A stretch of DNA of 64,000 nt, from assembly GCA_964438995.1 (NCBI GenBank), contig CAYTMQ010000001.1, positions 372,001-436,000 on the forward strand, read 5' to 3'. The notes beneath the pieces are model-generated. The model worked only from the letters and a program-made list of their open reading frames with translations. It searched no databases and was not told the origin of the DNA. How positions within the stretch are numbered: position 1 is the stretch's first letter; each line of letters starts with the position of its first letter. Shown piece after piece: positions 52,785 to 61,952 of the stretch. Made by a program: the position numbers and the translations under genes. The stretch comes from JABMMZ01 sp964438995. Lineage in GTDB: Bacteria > Bacteroidota > Bacteroidia > NS11-12g > UBA955.

Positions 52785-55700
52785 TTATTGCAAAATGCTA
52801 ATATGTTTTTCATCAAAATACTTCTTTAATGAAATTTTTCCGAAACTGTAAAATACAACAGGCGTAACGATTATATCCAACAGTGTTGAACTAATCAGAC
52901 CTCCCAGGATTACTGTAGCCACTGGATATAATATTTCCTTTCCGGGTGCTTGAGCATCTAGCGTGAGAGGTATCAATGCCAGAGCCGCAACCAAGGCTGT
53001 CATCATTACAGGTACCAGCCTTTCGAGTGAACCGCGGATAATCATTTCCTTGTTAAATTTTTCACCTTCATGTTCAACCAGGTGAATATAGTGGGAGATC
53101 ATCATGATGCCGTTGCGTGATGCAATTCCTGTGAGGGTTATAAAACCAACCAGAGTGGCAATTGAGAAAACACCGCCTGTCAGCATGACCGCAATAACAC
53201 TGCCGATCAATGCCAATGGGATATTCAGCATGATCTGTAGTACTATGATTGATGACTTAAAGTGCGAAAACAAGACAATAAATATTCCTGCCAGTGAGAA
53301 AAGGCTCAAGAATAATATCATTTGGGAGGCTGACTGCTGGCTTTCAAACTGTCCTCCATAGGTGATATAATAACCCTGCGGCAATTTCAAATCTGTTTTC
53401 AGCTTTTGCTGAATCTCCTTCACTGTGCTACCCAAATCCCTGTCCTGAACATTACAGCTAATGACAATCCGTCTTTGTGTATTTTCATGGTAAATGCTAT
53501 TTTGGGAAGGCGTATTCTCGATTGTCGCAATCTGCTCTAAGGGAATCAGGTTGCCGTTCGGAGCATCAATAAGGGTATTACGGATATTATCCAGGTTGGA
53601 TCTTCCTTCATCTGTAGTCCTTAACAGAATATCAAAATACTTCTGGTCTTCTATGATCTGCCCTTCCACTTTTCCATTGTAGAATATTTCCAGGTCCTGC
53701 GTTACTTTTCCCGCTTGCAACCCGTACCTCTTAAGTGCTTCTCGGTTGACCCTGATCTGCAACTGAGGGACCAGAACCTGCCTCTCAACTTGTGCATCAA
53801 CAACGCCGGGAATATTCTTTATTAAATTATTAGCTTTTATAGCATTCATCCTTAAATCGGCCAAGTCACTGCCATAGATTTTTATTGCTACCTGCGCCCT
53901 AACTCCAGAAAGCAAATGGTCAAGACGGTGCGAAATTGGCTGGCCGATATTTATGTTTACACCCTGTAGAATGCTAAGTTCCTTTCTAATATCAGCCAGT
54001 ATTTCATCGCGGCTCCGCTTGTTTCCCTGTTTCAATTCCACTTCAATTTCCGAATTGCTGACAGGTTCAACGTGCTCGTCCAACTCTGCACGTCCTGTCC
54101 TACGACTTACATATTCTACTTCAGGAACCTTCAACATGAGTTTTTCCGCCATAGCACCGATCTTGTTGCTTTCTTCAATAGATGTTCCCGCCGGAGTAGA
54201 TAAGTTGATGGTAAACGAACCTTCGTTGAAAGGCGGAAGGAATTCAGTGCCAAAAAAGGGTATCATGCTTACCGAAGCCACAATGAGAATAATGGCCGTT
54301 GCAATGATTGGCTTCGTATAGCTCAGTGACCATTGTAGCAACCTAGTGTCTTTTGCCTTAAGCCATCTGACAAATTTTGTATCGTGTTCTTCAGTTGTTG
54401 TGGCTTGATCAAATTGTGGTTCTATCGGTTTTCTCCTGAACGGATTCTTGAACATTCGCCAACTAATTGCCCTATTTGCCTTTTCTGAGCCTAATAAATA
54501 ACTGCATAGCGCCGGAGTGACTGACAACGAAACAACAAGGGACGCAAGGATTGATGTGATATAGGCAATGCCCAGTGGGGCAAAGATTTTACCCTCAATG
54601 CCCTGGAGATAAAACAACGGCAAAAACACGAGAACAACAATAATTGTTGCATAAACTATCGAATTACGCACCTCGCTGCTCGCTTCATAGATTACCTGCC
54701 TGGTAGGTTTAGGACTGCCGTTTCTCCTGTTTTCCTTTAAGCGCCTGAAAACATTTTCAACATCAACTATGGCATCATCCACCAACTCCCCGATGGCAAT
54801 GGCCAATCCTCCCAATGTCAGGGTATTGATCGAAATGCCAAAGGCCTTGAAAATAAGTGCGGTTATAACCAGTGATAAAGGAATAGCAGTTAGTGTAATA
54901 ACCGTTGTCCTGACATTGGCCAGGAAAATGATAAGAATAATGACCACAAGGAAAAACCCATCCCGGAGGGCATGTTCGACATTGGTCAAGGAATTCGTTA
55001 TAAAATTCTTCTGTTGGAAAATCCTTGGATTCAATTTTATGTCCTTTGGCAGGGAAAGCTGCAATTCAGCAATAGCCTTTTCAACCTCTTTGGTCAATTC
55101 AATAGTGGAAGCCCCCGGTTGTTTTTCAACCGTCAGGATAACCGCGGGTTTGGTATTTATACTGGCATCCCCGCGCTTGATAGCTGCACCGAATTTAACC
55201 TCTGCTACATCGCTTAGTAGAACAGGTAGCCCTTCAGTATTGGCTACGACCGTATTTTTCAAATCATCAAGGCTAGCTGCCCTGCCTATGTTCCTTATCA
55301 GGACTTCGCTGCCATATTGGTTAAAAAAGCCACCTGTTGTATTTTGATTGGCAGTCAGCAAAGCCTTATCGATATCATCAACAGACAAGTTATATTGTTT
55401 TAGCTTGACGGACGAGATCAATACCTGGAATTGCTTTCTCTCGCCCCCGATTGGAATAACCTGTGAAATCCCTTTAATACTCATCAGGCGTCTGCGAATA
55501 GTGAAGTCTGCCAGTGTCCTTAACTCTGACGGGGAGGTCGTATCACTACTGACCCCCACCATCATGATCTGCCCCATAATACTGCTGATTGGACCCATCA
55601 CAGGTGTGATACCATTAGGTAATTGCACCGTTTGCAGTTTTTCACTCACCAACTGCCTTGCACGATACACATCCGTGTTCCAGTCAAACTCCACAAATAC

Positions 55701-55976
55701 CATCCCAATGCCTATTGATGATGCGCTTCTCACTCTTTCCACTCCTGGGGCACCATTTAGTGCCACTTCAACGGGAAGCGCCACCTGCATTTCAATTTCT
55801 TCAGGGGCCAAGCCGTTCGCTTCCAGGAATATGGTCACCTGAGGCCTGTTAAGATCAGGCAGCACGTCCACCGGCAGCTTTGTAAAGGTATAAGCGCCAT
55901 AGATCAGCAGCATGGCGGCAAATACCACTACAAACAATCGGTTGCGAAGGGAAAATTGAATGAGTTTATTAAGCAC
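52785..55976 (-). CDS. cusA: Heavy-metal RND efflux pump (CusA-like)
   Basis: This 1063-residue inner-membrane pump of the CusA/CzcA family is complete and not fused. Its helix-4 motif is IGELVDDAIVDVENVFRRLK (near residue 405), unlike the DFGLIVDGAVIIVE of the pump at 36111, so the two systems probably move different ions. Context (multicopper oxidase, heavy-metal-binding lipoproteins, histidine-rich protein) favours Cu(I)/Ag(I). The periplasmic porter domain is inserted normally between the transmembrane halves. It is the most distal visible gene of the minus-strand cluster. Confidence 0.9.
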   Translation of the reverse strand: MLNKLIQFSLRNRLFVVVFAAMLLIYGAYTFTKLPVDVLPDLNRPQVTIFLEANGLAPEEIEMQVALPVEVALNGAPGVERVRSASSIGIGMVFVEFDWNTDVYRARQLVSEKLQTVQLPNGITPVMGPISSIMGQIMMVGVSSDTTSPSELRTLADFTIRRRLMSIKGISQVIPIGGERKQFQVLISSVKLKQYNLSVDDIDKALLTANQNTTGGFFNQYGSEVLIRNIGRAASLDDLKNTVVANTEGLPVLLSDVAEVKFGAAIKRGDASINTKPAVILTVEKQPGASTIELTKEVEKAIAELQLSLPKDIKLNPRIFQQKNFITNSLTNVEHALRDGFFLVVIILIIFLANVRTTVITLTAIPLSLVITALIFKAFGISINTLTLGGLAIAIGELVDDAIVDVENVFRRLKENRRNGSPKPTRQVIYEASSEVRNSIVYATIIVVLVFLPLFYLQGIEGKIFAPLGIAYITSILASLVVSLSVTPALCSYLLGSEKANRAISWRMFKNPFRRKPIEPQFDQATTTEEHDTKFVRWLKAKDTRLLQWSLSYTKPIIATAIILIVASVSMIPFFGTEFLPPFNEGSFTINLSTPAGTSIEESNKIGAMAEKLMLKVPEVEYVSRRTGRAELDEHVEPVSNSEIEVELKQGNKRSRDEILADIRKELSILQGVNINIGQPISHRLDHLLSGVRAQVAIKIYGSDLADLRMNAIKANNLIKNIPGVVDAQVERQVLVPQLQIRVNREALKRYGLQAGKVTQDLEIFYNGKVEGQIIEDQKYFDILLRTTDEGRSNLDNIRNTLIDAPNGNLIPLEQIATIENTPSQNSIYHENTQRRIVISCNVQDRDLGSTVKEIQQKLKTDLKLPQGYYITYGGQFESQQSASQMILFLSLFSLAGIFIVLFSHFKSSIIVLQIMLNIPLALIGSVIAVMLTGGVFSIATLVGFITLTGIASRNGIMMISHYIHLVEHEGEKFNKEMIIRGSLERLVPVMMTALVAALALIPLTLDAQAPGKEILYPVATVILGGLISSTLLDIIVTPVVFYSFGKISLKKYFDEKHISILQ

Positions 55977-55989
55977 TGGGATTTCCGAA

Positions 55990-56958
55990 TTAATGGTTCA
56001 TATGTTGTTCACCCTGATCACCATTAGCGGTGCCTTGTTCCACCTTAAAGACAAAATCGGCTGTATAAATCTTGCCGCCTGACTGGAATTGTATCCAGCC
56101 ACGGTAGAATCCGGGTTTGTCGAAGGTTGTATGCAAATCGAAATTGCCGTTCTCCACCCCGGGGTGAACATGCAGATAGTTTTTATCATCAACTCCAATA
56201 ACTACCATATGTGCTTTTGCACCCAGATAATCTTCCAAAGTGTTTGCATCAACAGCTTTACCTCCTTTTGTGATCACTCCCTTGATATGCTGCATGGAAC
56301 CGCTTTGGATTTTTCCGTTGTTTTCTGCTGAAAGTGTCACCTCGAATTCTCCTGTCTTGGAAACCAACTGTGACTTGGTGTAAGTTTTGGCTGGCAGTGC
56401 CTTACCTTTTACCTCTACATTGATCTTTTCGAGGCTATGGTTTGATCCTGTAGGTTTATAATCCGCAAACAGGATATAATTCCCTCCATTTTTAAATGTA
56501 TATGGCAGATCATAAGTGCCTGAAGCGGTATATTCGGGATGTTGGTGGTCAAACCAGCTTAAGTCATCACTGACCATGATAAAGTGGATCTTCTTCTCGT
56601 GCTCCACATCCAGCGGGACTAGCTCCTTTTCCTTACCGACAATTTGAGGGGTTAGAGAAAGTACGGTTTGTTTACCTGATTCTATAGGTGAGGGGCTGCT
56701 TGAGAAAGCCATCTTATAGGTATTTCCATTCCCTTTTCCGGCATTGTCGTTGTGAACCAGTTTCATGCCGCATTTTGGGCAATTGTCACCTTCCTTTCCG
56801 GTCACTTCCTGGTGCATCGGGCAAGCATAAATATGTTCGCCACTGTGCTGGGCATGATTTGTCGTGTCGGCGGTTTTTTGTTGTTCAATTTTTTGTGAGT
56901 TGCTGCATGATGATAATGCAATGATCAATGCGCTTAGCGCCATAAAGATGTATTTCAT
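55990..56958 (-). CDS. Lipoprotein with heavy-metal-binding domain
   Basis: This 322-residue lipoprotein (lipobox LIIALSSCSNS) has a YHS-like heavy-metal-binding motif (YACPMHQEVTGK followed by DNCPKCGMKLVH near residue 46) near its N-terminus. A larger beta-rich portion follows with histidine motifs SWFDHQHPEY (near 135) and LHVHPGVENGNF (near 263). The pattern is typical of periplasmic copper-binding or chaperone proteins next to Cus pumps. It lies 13 bases upstream of the pump gene in the same transcript. Confidence 0.8.
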   Translation of the reverse strand: MKYIFMALSALIIALSSCSNSQKIEQQKTADTTNHAQHSGEHIYACPMHQEVTGKEGDNCPKCGMKLVHNDNAGKGNGNTYKMAFSSSPSPIESGKQTVLSLTPQIVGKEKELVPLDVEHEKKIHFIMVSDDLSWFDHQHPEYTASGTYDLPYTFKNGGNYILFADYKPTGSNHSLEKINVEVKGKALPAKTYTKSQLVSKTGEFEVTLSAENNGKIQSGSMQHIKGVITKGGKAVDANTLEDYLGAKAHMVVIGVDDKNYLHVHPGVENGNFDLHTTFDKPGFYRGWIQFQSGGKIYTADFVFKVEQGTANGDQGEQHMNH

Positions 56959-56972
56959 TCTGATATTTATAT

Positions 56973-57191
56973 TTATTTATTGACTTTTTCCAGGTCCATT
57001 TCACAAACAGGGCATTTGCCTGGTTGATCGTAGGTCTTGCCTTTTTCGCAATCCATCGGGCATTGATAGACAACACTCTTTGTGCTATCGCTTGAAGATT
57101 GCTCCACTTTTTTGTCGGAAGATGTTGAGTTGTTGCATGAGGCTGCCAAGAACATGGCACTTATGCATAATGGGATGATCAGTTTTTTCAT
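56973..57191 (-). CDS. Small heavy-metal-binding lipoprotein
   Basis: This 72-residue lipoprotein (lipobox FLAASCNNS) contains one heavy-metal-binding domain with the pattern YQCPMDCEKG and KCPVCEMDLEKV, which is the zinc/copper-binding motif of CusB-associated HMBD proteins. It sits between the adaptor gene and the larger HMBD lipoprotein, so it is probably a periplasmic metal relay for the pump. Confidence 0.8.
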   Translation of the reverse strand: MKKLIIPLCISAMFLAASCNNSTSSDKKVEQSSSDSTKSVVYQCPMDCEKGKTYDQPGKCPVCEMDLEKVNK

Positions 57192-57201
57192 TTTATATTA
57201 A

Positions 57202-58884
57202 TTATTGATTTAAGTACATCATTTTCAGTTGGTAAGCGCCATTTATGACGATTCGTTCGCTCTCTTCCACTCCTTTAAGAATGGTGGTAAATTGCCCGTT
57301 GTTTTCACCTGTAGAAACATACACCAGGCTATACTGCTCTGCTGCATCCTTTAGAAAAACAGCAGATTTACCATTGACCTCGGTGATGGCGGAATTTGGC
57401 ACTGTTATGTTCTGTGAGTTGGCTTCTTTAAACACCCTGATATTTACAAATTCACCTATTTTAAAGTCCTCCTCTAAATTATCCATTTCAAACAATACCC
57501 TTTGTGACTGATTGCTGGGATTGATGCTCGGCGACATTGTCACCAATCTTACCTTTTTTGTTTTGTGCTTGTCATTGTCGGTGCATTCAACAAGGTATTC
57601 CTTACCTGATTTTACGTTATCAATATCCTTGTCAAATACCTGTGCTTCAACATAAACCATGTTGAGATTGGTTATTGCCATGATCTCCTGGCCAGCATTG
57701 ACTGTTGAGCCCATACTGTAATTGAAATTCTCTACCTTGCCATCAATAGGGGCGTAGAGTGATACAAGCTTTGATCTGTTACCTTCAAAAGCCTGCAAAT
57801 TTTTCCTTGAGGTATTATACCTCCTTTCAGCTTCATCAATATCGCGTTTGGCTACAATGTCTGAAATTGCAAGAAGACGGTCGTATTCCTTTTTTGCCGC
57901 TGACATTTCCGCTTCAAGAGCATTTTTCTGGGTCTGCCAGCTTACCTGGGTATTGGCATCTATGTTTTGGTCTATAGTGGCGAGTAATTGCCCTTTATTG
58001 ACCATTTGACCGACTGTGACATTCAATGATCTGATGATTCCTGTCTGCGGTGTTTGTACTAAGGCTTTGCCTGCGGACGTAGGCAATACAGTTCCAAACA
58101 GGTTGACTGATGGCGAAAAACTTCTCATATCCAGCTTGCTTGTCCTGATATCGAACAAAAATTGTGTTTCCTTTGCCACAATCAATTGTGATGAACCATT
58201 CCCTGACTTTTTCTTATCCTCTTCATGGTCTTCTCCGCCATGCGCCCATAAAGGGTAATTCGCCGAAGGGGAGAAAACAAACAATGTCAACAAAAACAGA
58301 CTTATAACCGATTTGCCAGCTCTGGTTTTCTTTTTCATAAACAATCCAATACCCAACCCTATGAATAAGGCAATCGCCAGGTAAAGGATATTCATAACTC
58401 CAAATGATGAGTCCTTTTCAGCCTCATCCGTATTTACTTTAGGTAATTCCTTACCTGTTTCAATATCGGAAAGCTGGATAAGGTCAGCCCCTTCCTTTGC
58501 ATCTATTGAAATATTCAGTTTATTGGATTTTTTTTCAGAAAACTTTGTGTGAACCTCATAAATTCCGGGTTCTTTCATTGAAACCTCGAAAGTTTGGCTG
58601 GCGTCATCCATGTTGGAAATTTTTATTTTTGCTCCTGCAATTGGCATATTGGTATTGACATCGCTCAGAAATAACGTTAAGTGTTCATCCTTTTCAGGCA
58701 CTAAAGTGCCATATTTAATAAGGACTTCATACTTCTCTGAACTATTCTCACTTGAAAAATATGCGGCTGTAGCATTTGTTTTTTGCTTCTGGCCATGATC
58801 TTCGCCTTCATGGGCCAGTATTTGTCCAATCGATGCCAGAAAACATAGGACAAGAAGCGTTAGATGGATTATTATATTTTTCAT
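57202..58884 (-). CDS. RND periplasmic adaptor with an N-terminal domain and internal export signal
   Basis: This 560-residue protein has a first signal peptide (LLVLCFLASIGQILAHEGED), a beta-rich periplasmic domain (about 25-158) and a transmembrane helix (about 161-183). The cytoplasmic-type loop KKKTRAG follows, then a second hydrophobic segment ending NYPLWAHGGEDHEEDKK, that is, a second signal peptide with the same His motif as after the first. The remaining part is a membrane-fusion adaptor (LVQTPQTGIIRSLNVTVGQM; VSLYAPIDGKVENFNYSMG). It probably arose by fusion of two exported proteins. It overlaps the outer-membrane factor gene by four bases. Confidence 0.87.
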   Translation of the reverse strand: MKNIIIHLTLLVLCFLASIGQILAHEGEDHGQKQKTNATAAYFSSENSSEKYEVLIKYGTLVPEKDEHLTLFLSDVNTNMPIAGAKIKISNMDDASQTFEVSMKEPGIYEVHTKFSEKKSNKLNISIDAKEGADLIQLSDIETGKELPKVNTDEAEKDSSFGVMNILYLAIALFIGLGIGLFMKKKTRAGKSVISLFLLTLFVFSPSANYPLWAHGGEDHEEDKKKSGNGSSQLIVAKETQFLFDIRTSKLDMRSFSPSVNLFGTVLPTSAGKALVQTPQTGIIRSLNVTVGQMVNKGQLLATIDQNIDANTQVSWQTQKNALEAEMSAAKKEYDRLLAISDIVAKRDIDEAERRYNTSRKNLQAFEGNRSKLVSLYAPIDGKVENFNYSMGSTVNAGQEIMAITNLNMVYVEAQVFDKDIDNVKSGKEYLVECTDNDKHKTKKVRLVTMSPSINPSNQSQRVLFEMDNLEEDFKIGEFVNIRVFKEANSQNITVPNSAITEVNGKSAVFLKDAAEQYSLVYVSTGENNGQFTTILKGVEESERIVINGAYQLKMMYLNQ

Positions 58885-60095
58885 AGTGTGCCGTTCAGAT
58901 ATTGAATATAAATTAAGGTTTGATTATAATTTTTCAAGGTTTCCCAATAGGTTTTCTTAACCTCATTTGCGTCATTTAAATTACGTAAATAGTCTGTGTA
59001 GGAATAATTGCCTGATGTATAGAATCGATCTAAAGCATTTGTCAATGCATTTGCATTCCGAAGAATGTTAGAATTGTATAAAACGAGTGCTTCTGAATAA
59101 GCTATATATTTTACATAGGCAGCCTGCATTTCACCAGTTAGTTGCAACTTATTTGCCGCTGCATCATATTTACTGACCTCCACCTGGACTTTAGCGGCCT
59201 TAATATTGCCATTGTACTGCCAAAACCATAAGGGTATCCTGAGTCCTGCATAGAACCTGTTCTGGAAAATTGTATTTTTTTCACCTTGGTTTAAAAAGGC
59301 TACTGTAAAACCAGGCAATGCCTTTTGTTTTTCCAATTGCACCCTCTTTTCATTGATGGCAATCTGTTGCTGGTCATATAACAAGGAATAATTGTGGCTT
59401 ATGCTGGTATCGGTTGTGCCGATTGCTAGGATACCTATTGAGGTGAGTGAATCAGGTGTAAAATCAACCTGTATCCCGCTCAGAGTCTTGATCTGTTGCA
59501 TAGTCCCATAAAAATTGGCTTTCGAAAGGTTATAATTGGTCCTGATTTGACCGGCCTGAACATTGGCAAAACTTGACTGAATAAAATCAATTGTACCAGC
59601 CTTGAATGCCCTGTCAGCATTTTCAGATATCTTGCTATAAGAGCTGTCCTGCTTTTGCCATAATTTCATCAGTTGAAACTGGTACTGCAATTCGCTATAC
59701 AAAATATGTAGTTGGTATTTAACATCCATTAATGTATACTTTGTGGCAGTTTCTGCCAGTTTAATATTTTCCTTCTGAATTTTCCTTTGCGCACCATACA
59801 CGGTCGGAAAATCAAATATTTGTTGAACCCCAATGGTATAAAAATGTCCCGTTGGGTTTTGCAGCAGTATTTCAGGGCTAGGCAAGTTGATAGCAGATTT
59901 TAATAAATGCTGCTGCTGTGACACCGCAGCATTTGAGCTTTTTACAGCAGGACTGTTTCGAATGCTACTGTCAATTACAGTAGTCAGTGAGATTATATCT
60001 TGTGCAGAAGCATCAGCTCCTGCCATAAAAACAGAGAAAAGCACCATCTTGCAGCAGGACTTCCTGTGTATGAATATTGCCTTTAAGAATTTCAT
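58881..60095 (-). CDS. TolC-like outer-membrane factor
   Basis: This protein of about 404 residues has an N-terminal export signal (MVLFSVFMAGADASAQ) followed by two long helical repeats of the OMF type (IISLTTVIDSSIRNSPAVKS, KAGTIDFIQSSFANVQ, TSGNYSYTDYLRNLNDANE). It forms the outer-membrane channel of the tripartite system encoded by the three genes next to it. ATG 60095 is preferred because the upstream in-frame region is unlike an N-terminus. Confidence 0.88.
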   Translation of the reverse strand: MKFLKAIFIHRKSCCKMVLFSVFMAGADASAQDIISLTTVIDSSIRNSPAVKSSNAAVSQQQHLLKSAINLPSPEILLQNPTGHFYTIGVQQIFDFPTVYGAQRKIQKENIKLAETATKYTLMDVKYQLHILYSELQYQFQLMKLWQKQDSSYSKISENADRAFKAGTIDFIQSSFANVQAGQIRTNYNLSKANFYGTMQQIKTLSGIQVDFTPDSLTSIGILAIGTTDTSISHNYSLLYDQQQIAINEKRVQLEKQKALPGFTVAFLNQGEKNTIFQNRFYAGLRIPLWFWQYNGNIKAAKVQVEVSKYDAAANKLQLTGEMQAAYVKYIAYSEALVLYNSNILRNANALTNALDRFYTSGNYSYTDYLRNLNDANEVKKTYWETLKNYNQTLIYIQYLNGTL

Positions 60096-60174
60096 CGTAA
60101 ATTTAAATATACCTATTCCAACGGATACCTTATGGCTGGATACTATTGATGCTGCTTTTCTTATCATTTTAAGT

Positions 60175-60345
60175 TTATTCTTCTTTTATTGTGAAGCCAG
60201 CCGATTTCACCGCCGCTTCTATTTCTTCCGGGCTGAAAGCTTCTGTTTTGACCGTCAGTGTTTTCTCCGGAATATTTGTATCCACTGTCCAGTTTTCTTC
60301 ACCAACGACTTGGTTTATAGCATTGGCACTTTTGGTAACATTTTA
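60175..60345 (-). pseudogene. Decayed heavy-metal-associated (HMA) domain gene
   Basis: The frame encodes the second half of an HMA domain (NQVVGEENWTVDTN, KTLTVKTEAFSPEEIEAAVK, SAGFTIKEE). It has a stop codon in frame at 60343-60345, and the expected CxxC region is out of frame or unrecognisable upstream. It lies between the outer-membrane factor and the histidine-rich lipoprotein. It is a relic of a small copper or cadmium chaperone of the kind usually encoded in such clusters. Confidence 0.6.
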
Positions 60346-60451
60346 ATCCGTACTATTTTTGGAGAGGGTTACAACATTTGTAGATTTTCAACATTGGTTG
60401 CTTCGGGATTGTAAATAAGTATAAGAAGCACTTAATTTAGCACTTTTTTGA

Positions 60452-60814
60452 TTAATGAAGTTTATGATGAAATATATTCAATGAATCGTGTCTGTTGTGA
60501 TGTGTAATTGTGTGATGACCATTATTATGGTGGCTAGTGTCGGCATGGTGATAGACCTTATGGTGGTGATTATACAATGAGTCATTGTGATGATAAAGAC
60601 TATCATGTTTCTGTTTATGATGAGGATTTAGAGGGTGAGAGAATGAATCGTGGTATATAACCATATTTGAGTATGCATTGTTCATCCCGGCCACAGCCTG
60701 CATGTCTTCCTGTCTATTGTTTACATTGCTTTGAACGTCTTGAGTGGTTTTCTTGCAAGAGACTACCCCTGTACACAAGGTAACAATTACCATAAATTGA
60801 GTTAAAATTTTCAT
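60452..60814 (-). CDS. Histidine-rich lipoprotein
   Basis: This 120-residue lipoprotein (lipobox CTGVVSCKKT) has a C-terminal half with 22 histidines in about 67 residues, arranged as HH and HHH clusters alternating with DSLY/NDSLY units (HDSLYHHNDSLYNHHHK, THHNRHDSLNIFHH). Such a sequence should chelate copper, nickel or zinc in the periplasm. No enzyme motif is present. Metal buffering or sensing for the pump or the oxidase is the likely role. Confidence 0.8.
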   Translation of the reverse strand: MKILTQFMVIVTLCTGVVSCKKTTQDVQSNVNNRQEDMQAVAGMNNAYSNMVIYHDSFSHPLNPHHKQKHDSLYHHNDSLYNHHHKVYHHADTSHHNNGHHTITHHNRHDSLNIFHHKLH

Positions 60815-60825
60815 TGGGTTTTCAT

Positions 60826-61872
60826 TTAATTCTTAAAAACTATTCCATTGGGTTTTGAACCAACATTGATAGTCTTAATTACTGTATGATTTGACATATC
60901 AATAATAGTAACATTATCATCATCTTGGTTTGTAATATACGCTTTGGTTTCGGTGGTATTAAAGGCAATAGCATGAGCATTTGAGCCTGTTATTGTCTCC
61001 CCCGACTTTGTCCAAATATTGTTCAGCCTTTCAAAATAGACTACTTTGCCATTAGTGGCATCACTCACCCACATTTCTCCATTACTTCTATAAGCTATGT
61101 AACCTGGTTTGAATCCTAAATTGATCGTGGCGGAAATTGTATCCCCATCTAAATCAAATTCGGAAATCGTCTTGGATTCCTCATTGTCAACATAAGAATA
61201 TTTAGCAGTTCCAGGCCACACTCCCACTGGCATTGAACCTGTCGGGGCAGAGCATTGTATTTTCTTTTGATCTGGATAAAACATCATAGCAGTGCCATTC
61301 ATGCCTGTGTTAGCAACACAAAACCATTTTCCGTCAGCAGATAGTGTTACCTCAGATGTATTTTCACCAGATTCGATAAAAGCGATTTCATTCCAAGTTG
61401 AGGTGCTGTAAATGTGGATTTTACTGGTAGGTGTATCTGGTTGAGCTAACCAAAGCTCTTTACCATCTGGACTGAAAATAGCGTTGTGGGGCATCTTGCT
61501 CAATGGAATTTCATGTTCAACCATCCCTGTAGTACTGTTAATAATTTGAATTTTATAACCTGAAACAGTATTACCTGAATGGCCTGAATGACCCTGACTT
61601 AAATCGGTAGACGTTATGGCCACCGCCAGCCATTTTTTGTCAGGGCTCAGATAAATATGATGTGGGAATTTTGCCCCGTTAAGGTCAATGACATCCTGTA
61701 CCTGATCTGTATTCAGGTTGATCACACTGATATTATTACCTTGACCATTTACGACATACGCAGCAGGATAATTAATATTGAGCATTTTATGCTCAATATT
61801 ATTATGTTCCATCTTCTTTTTACAAGATATCAGTACCGCAATACTGAATAAAACTATAACAATTTGTTTCAT
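60826..61872 (-). CDS. YncE-like beta-propeller lipoprotein
   Basis: This protein of about 348 residues (lipobox VLISCKKKM) is built of repeats of the YVTN/YncE type (PAAYVVNGQGNNISVINLNT, KWLAVAITSTDLSQ, AYITNQDDDNVTIIDMSNHT), consistent with a seven-bladed propeller. ATG 61872 is chosen because the signal peptide starts there. It is 11 bases upstream of the histidine-rich gene and clusters with another propeller protein, but a ligand is not known. Confidence 0.8.
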   Translation of the reverse strand: MKQIVIVLFSIAVLISCKKKMEHNNIEHKMLNINYPAAYVVNGQGNNISVINLNTDQVQDVIDLNGAKFPHHIYLSPDKKWLAVAITSTDLSQGHSGHSGNTVSGYKIQIINSTTGMVEHEIPLSKMPHNAIFSPDGKELWLAQPDTPTSKIHIYSTSTWNEIAFIESGENTSEVTLSADGKWFCVANTGMNGTAMMFYPDQKKIQCSAPTGSMPVGVWPGTAKYSYVDNEESKTISEFDLDGDTISATINLGFKPGYIAYRSNGEMWVSDATNGKVVYFERLNNIWTKSGETITGSNAHAIAFNTTETKAYITNQDDDNVTIIDMSNHTVIKTINVGSKPNGIVFKN

Positions 61873-61952
61873 TTTATTTACTAATTTAATTTTTTCAAAA
61901 ACCATTCGCCATTTATCTTAACCCTCAACATTAGTAGTCTTTGATAACATCA

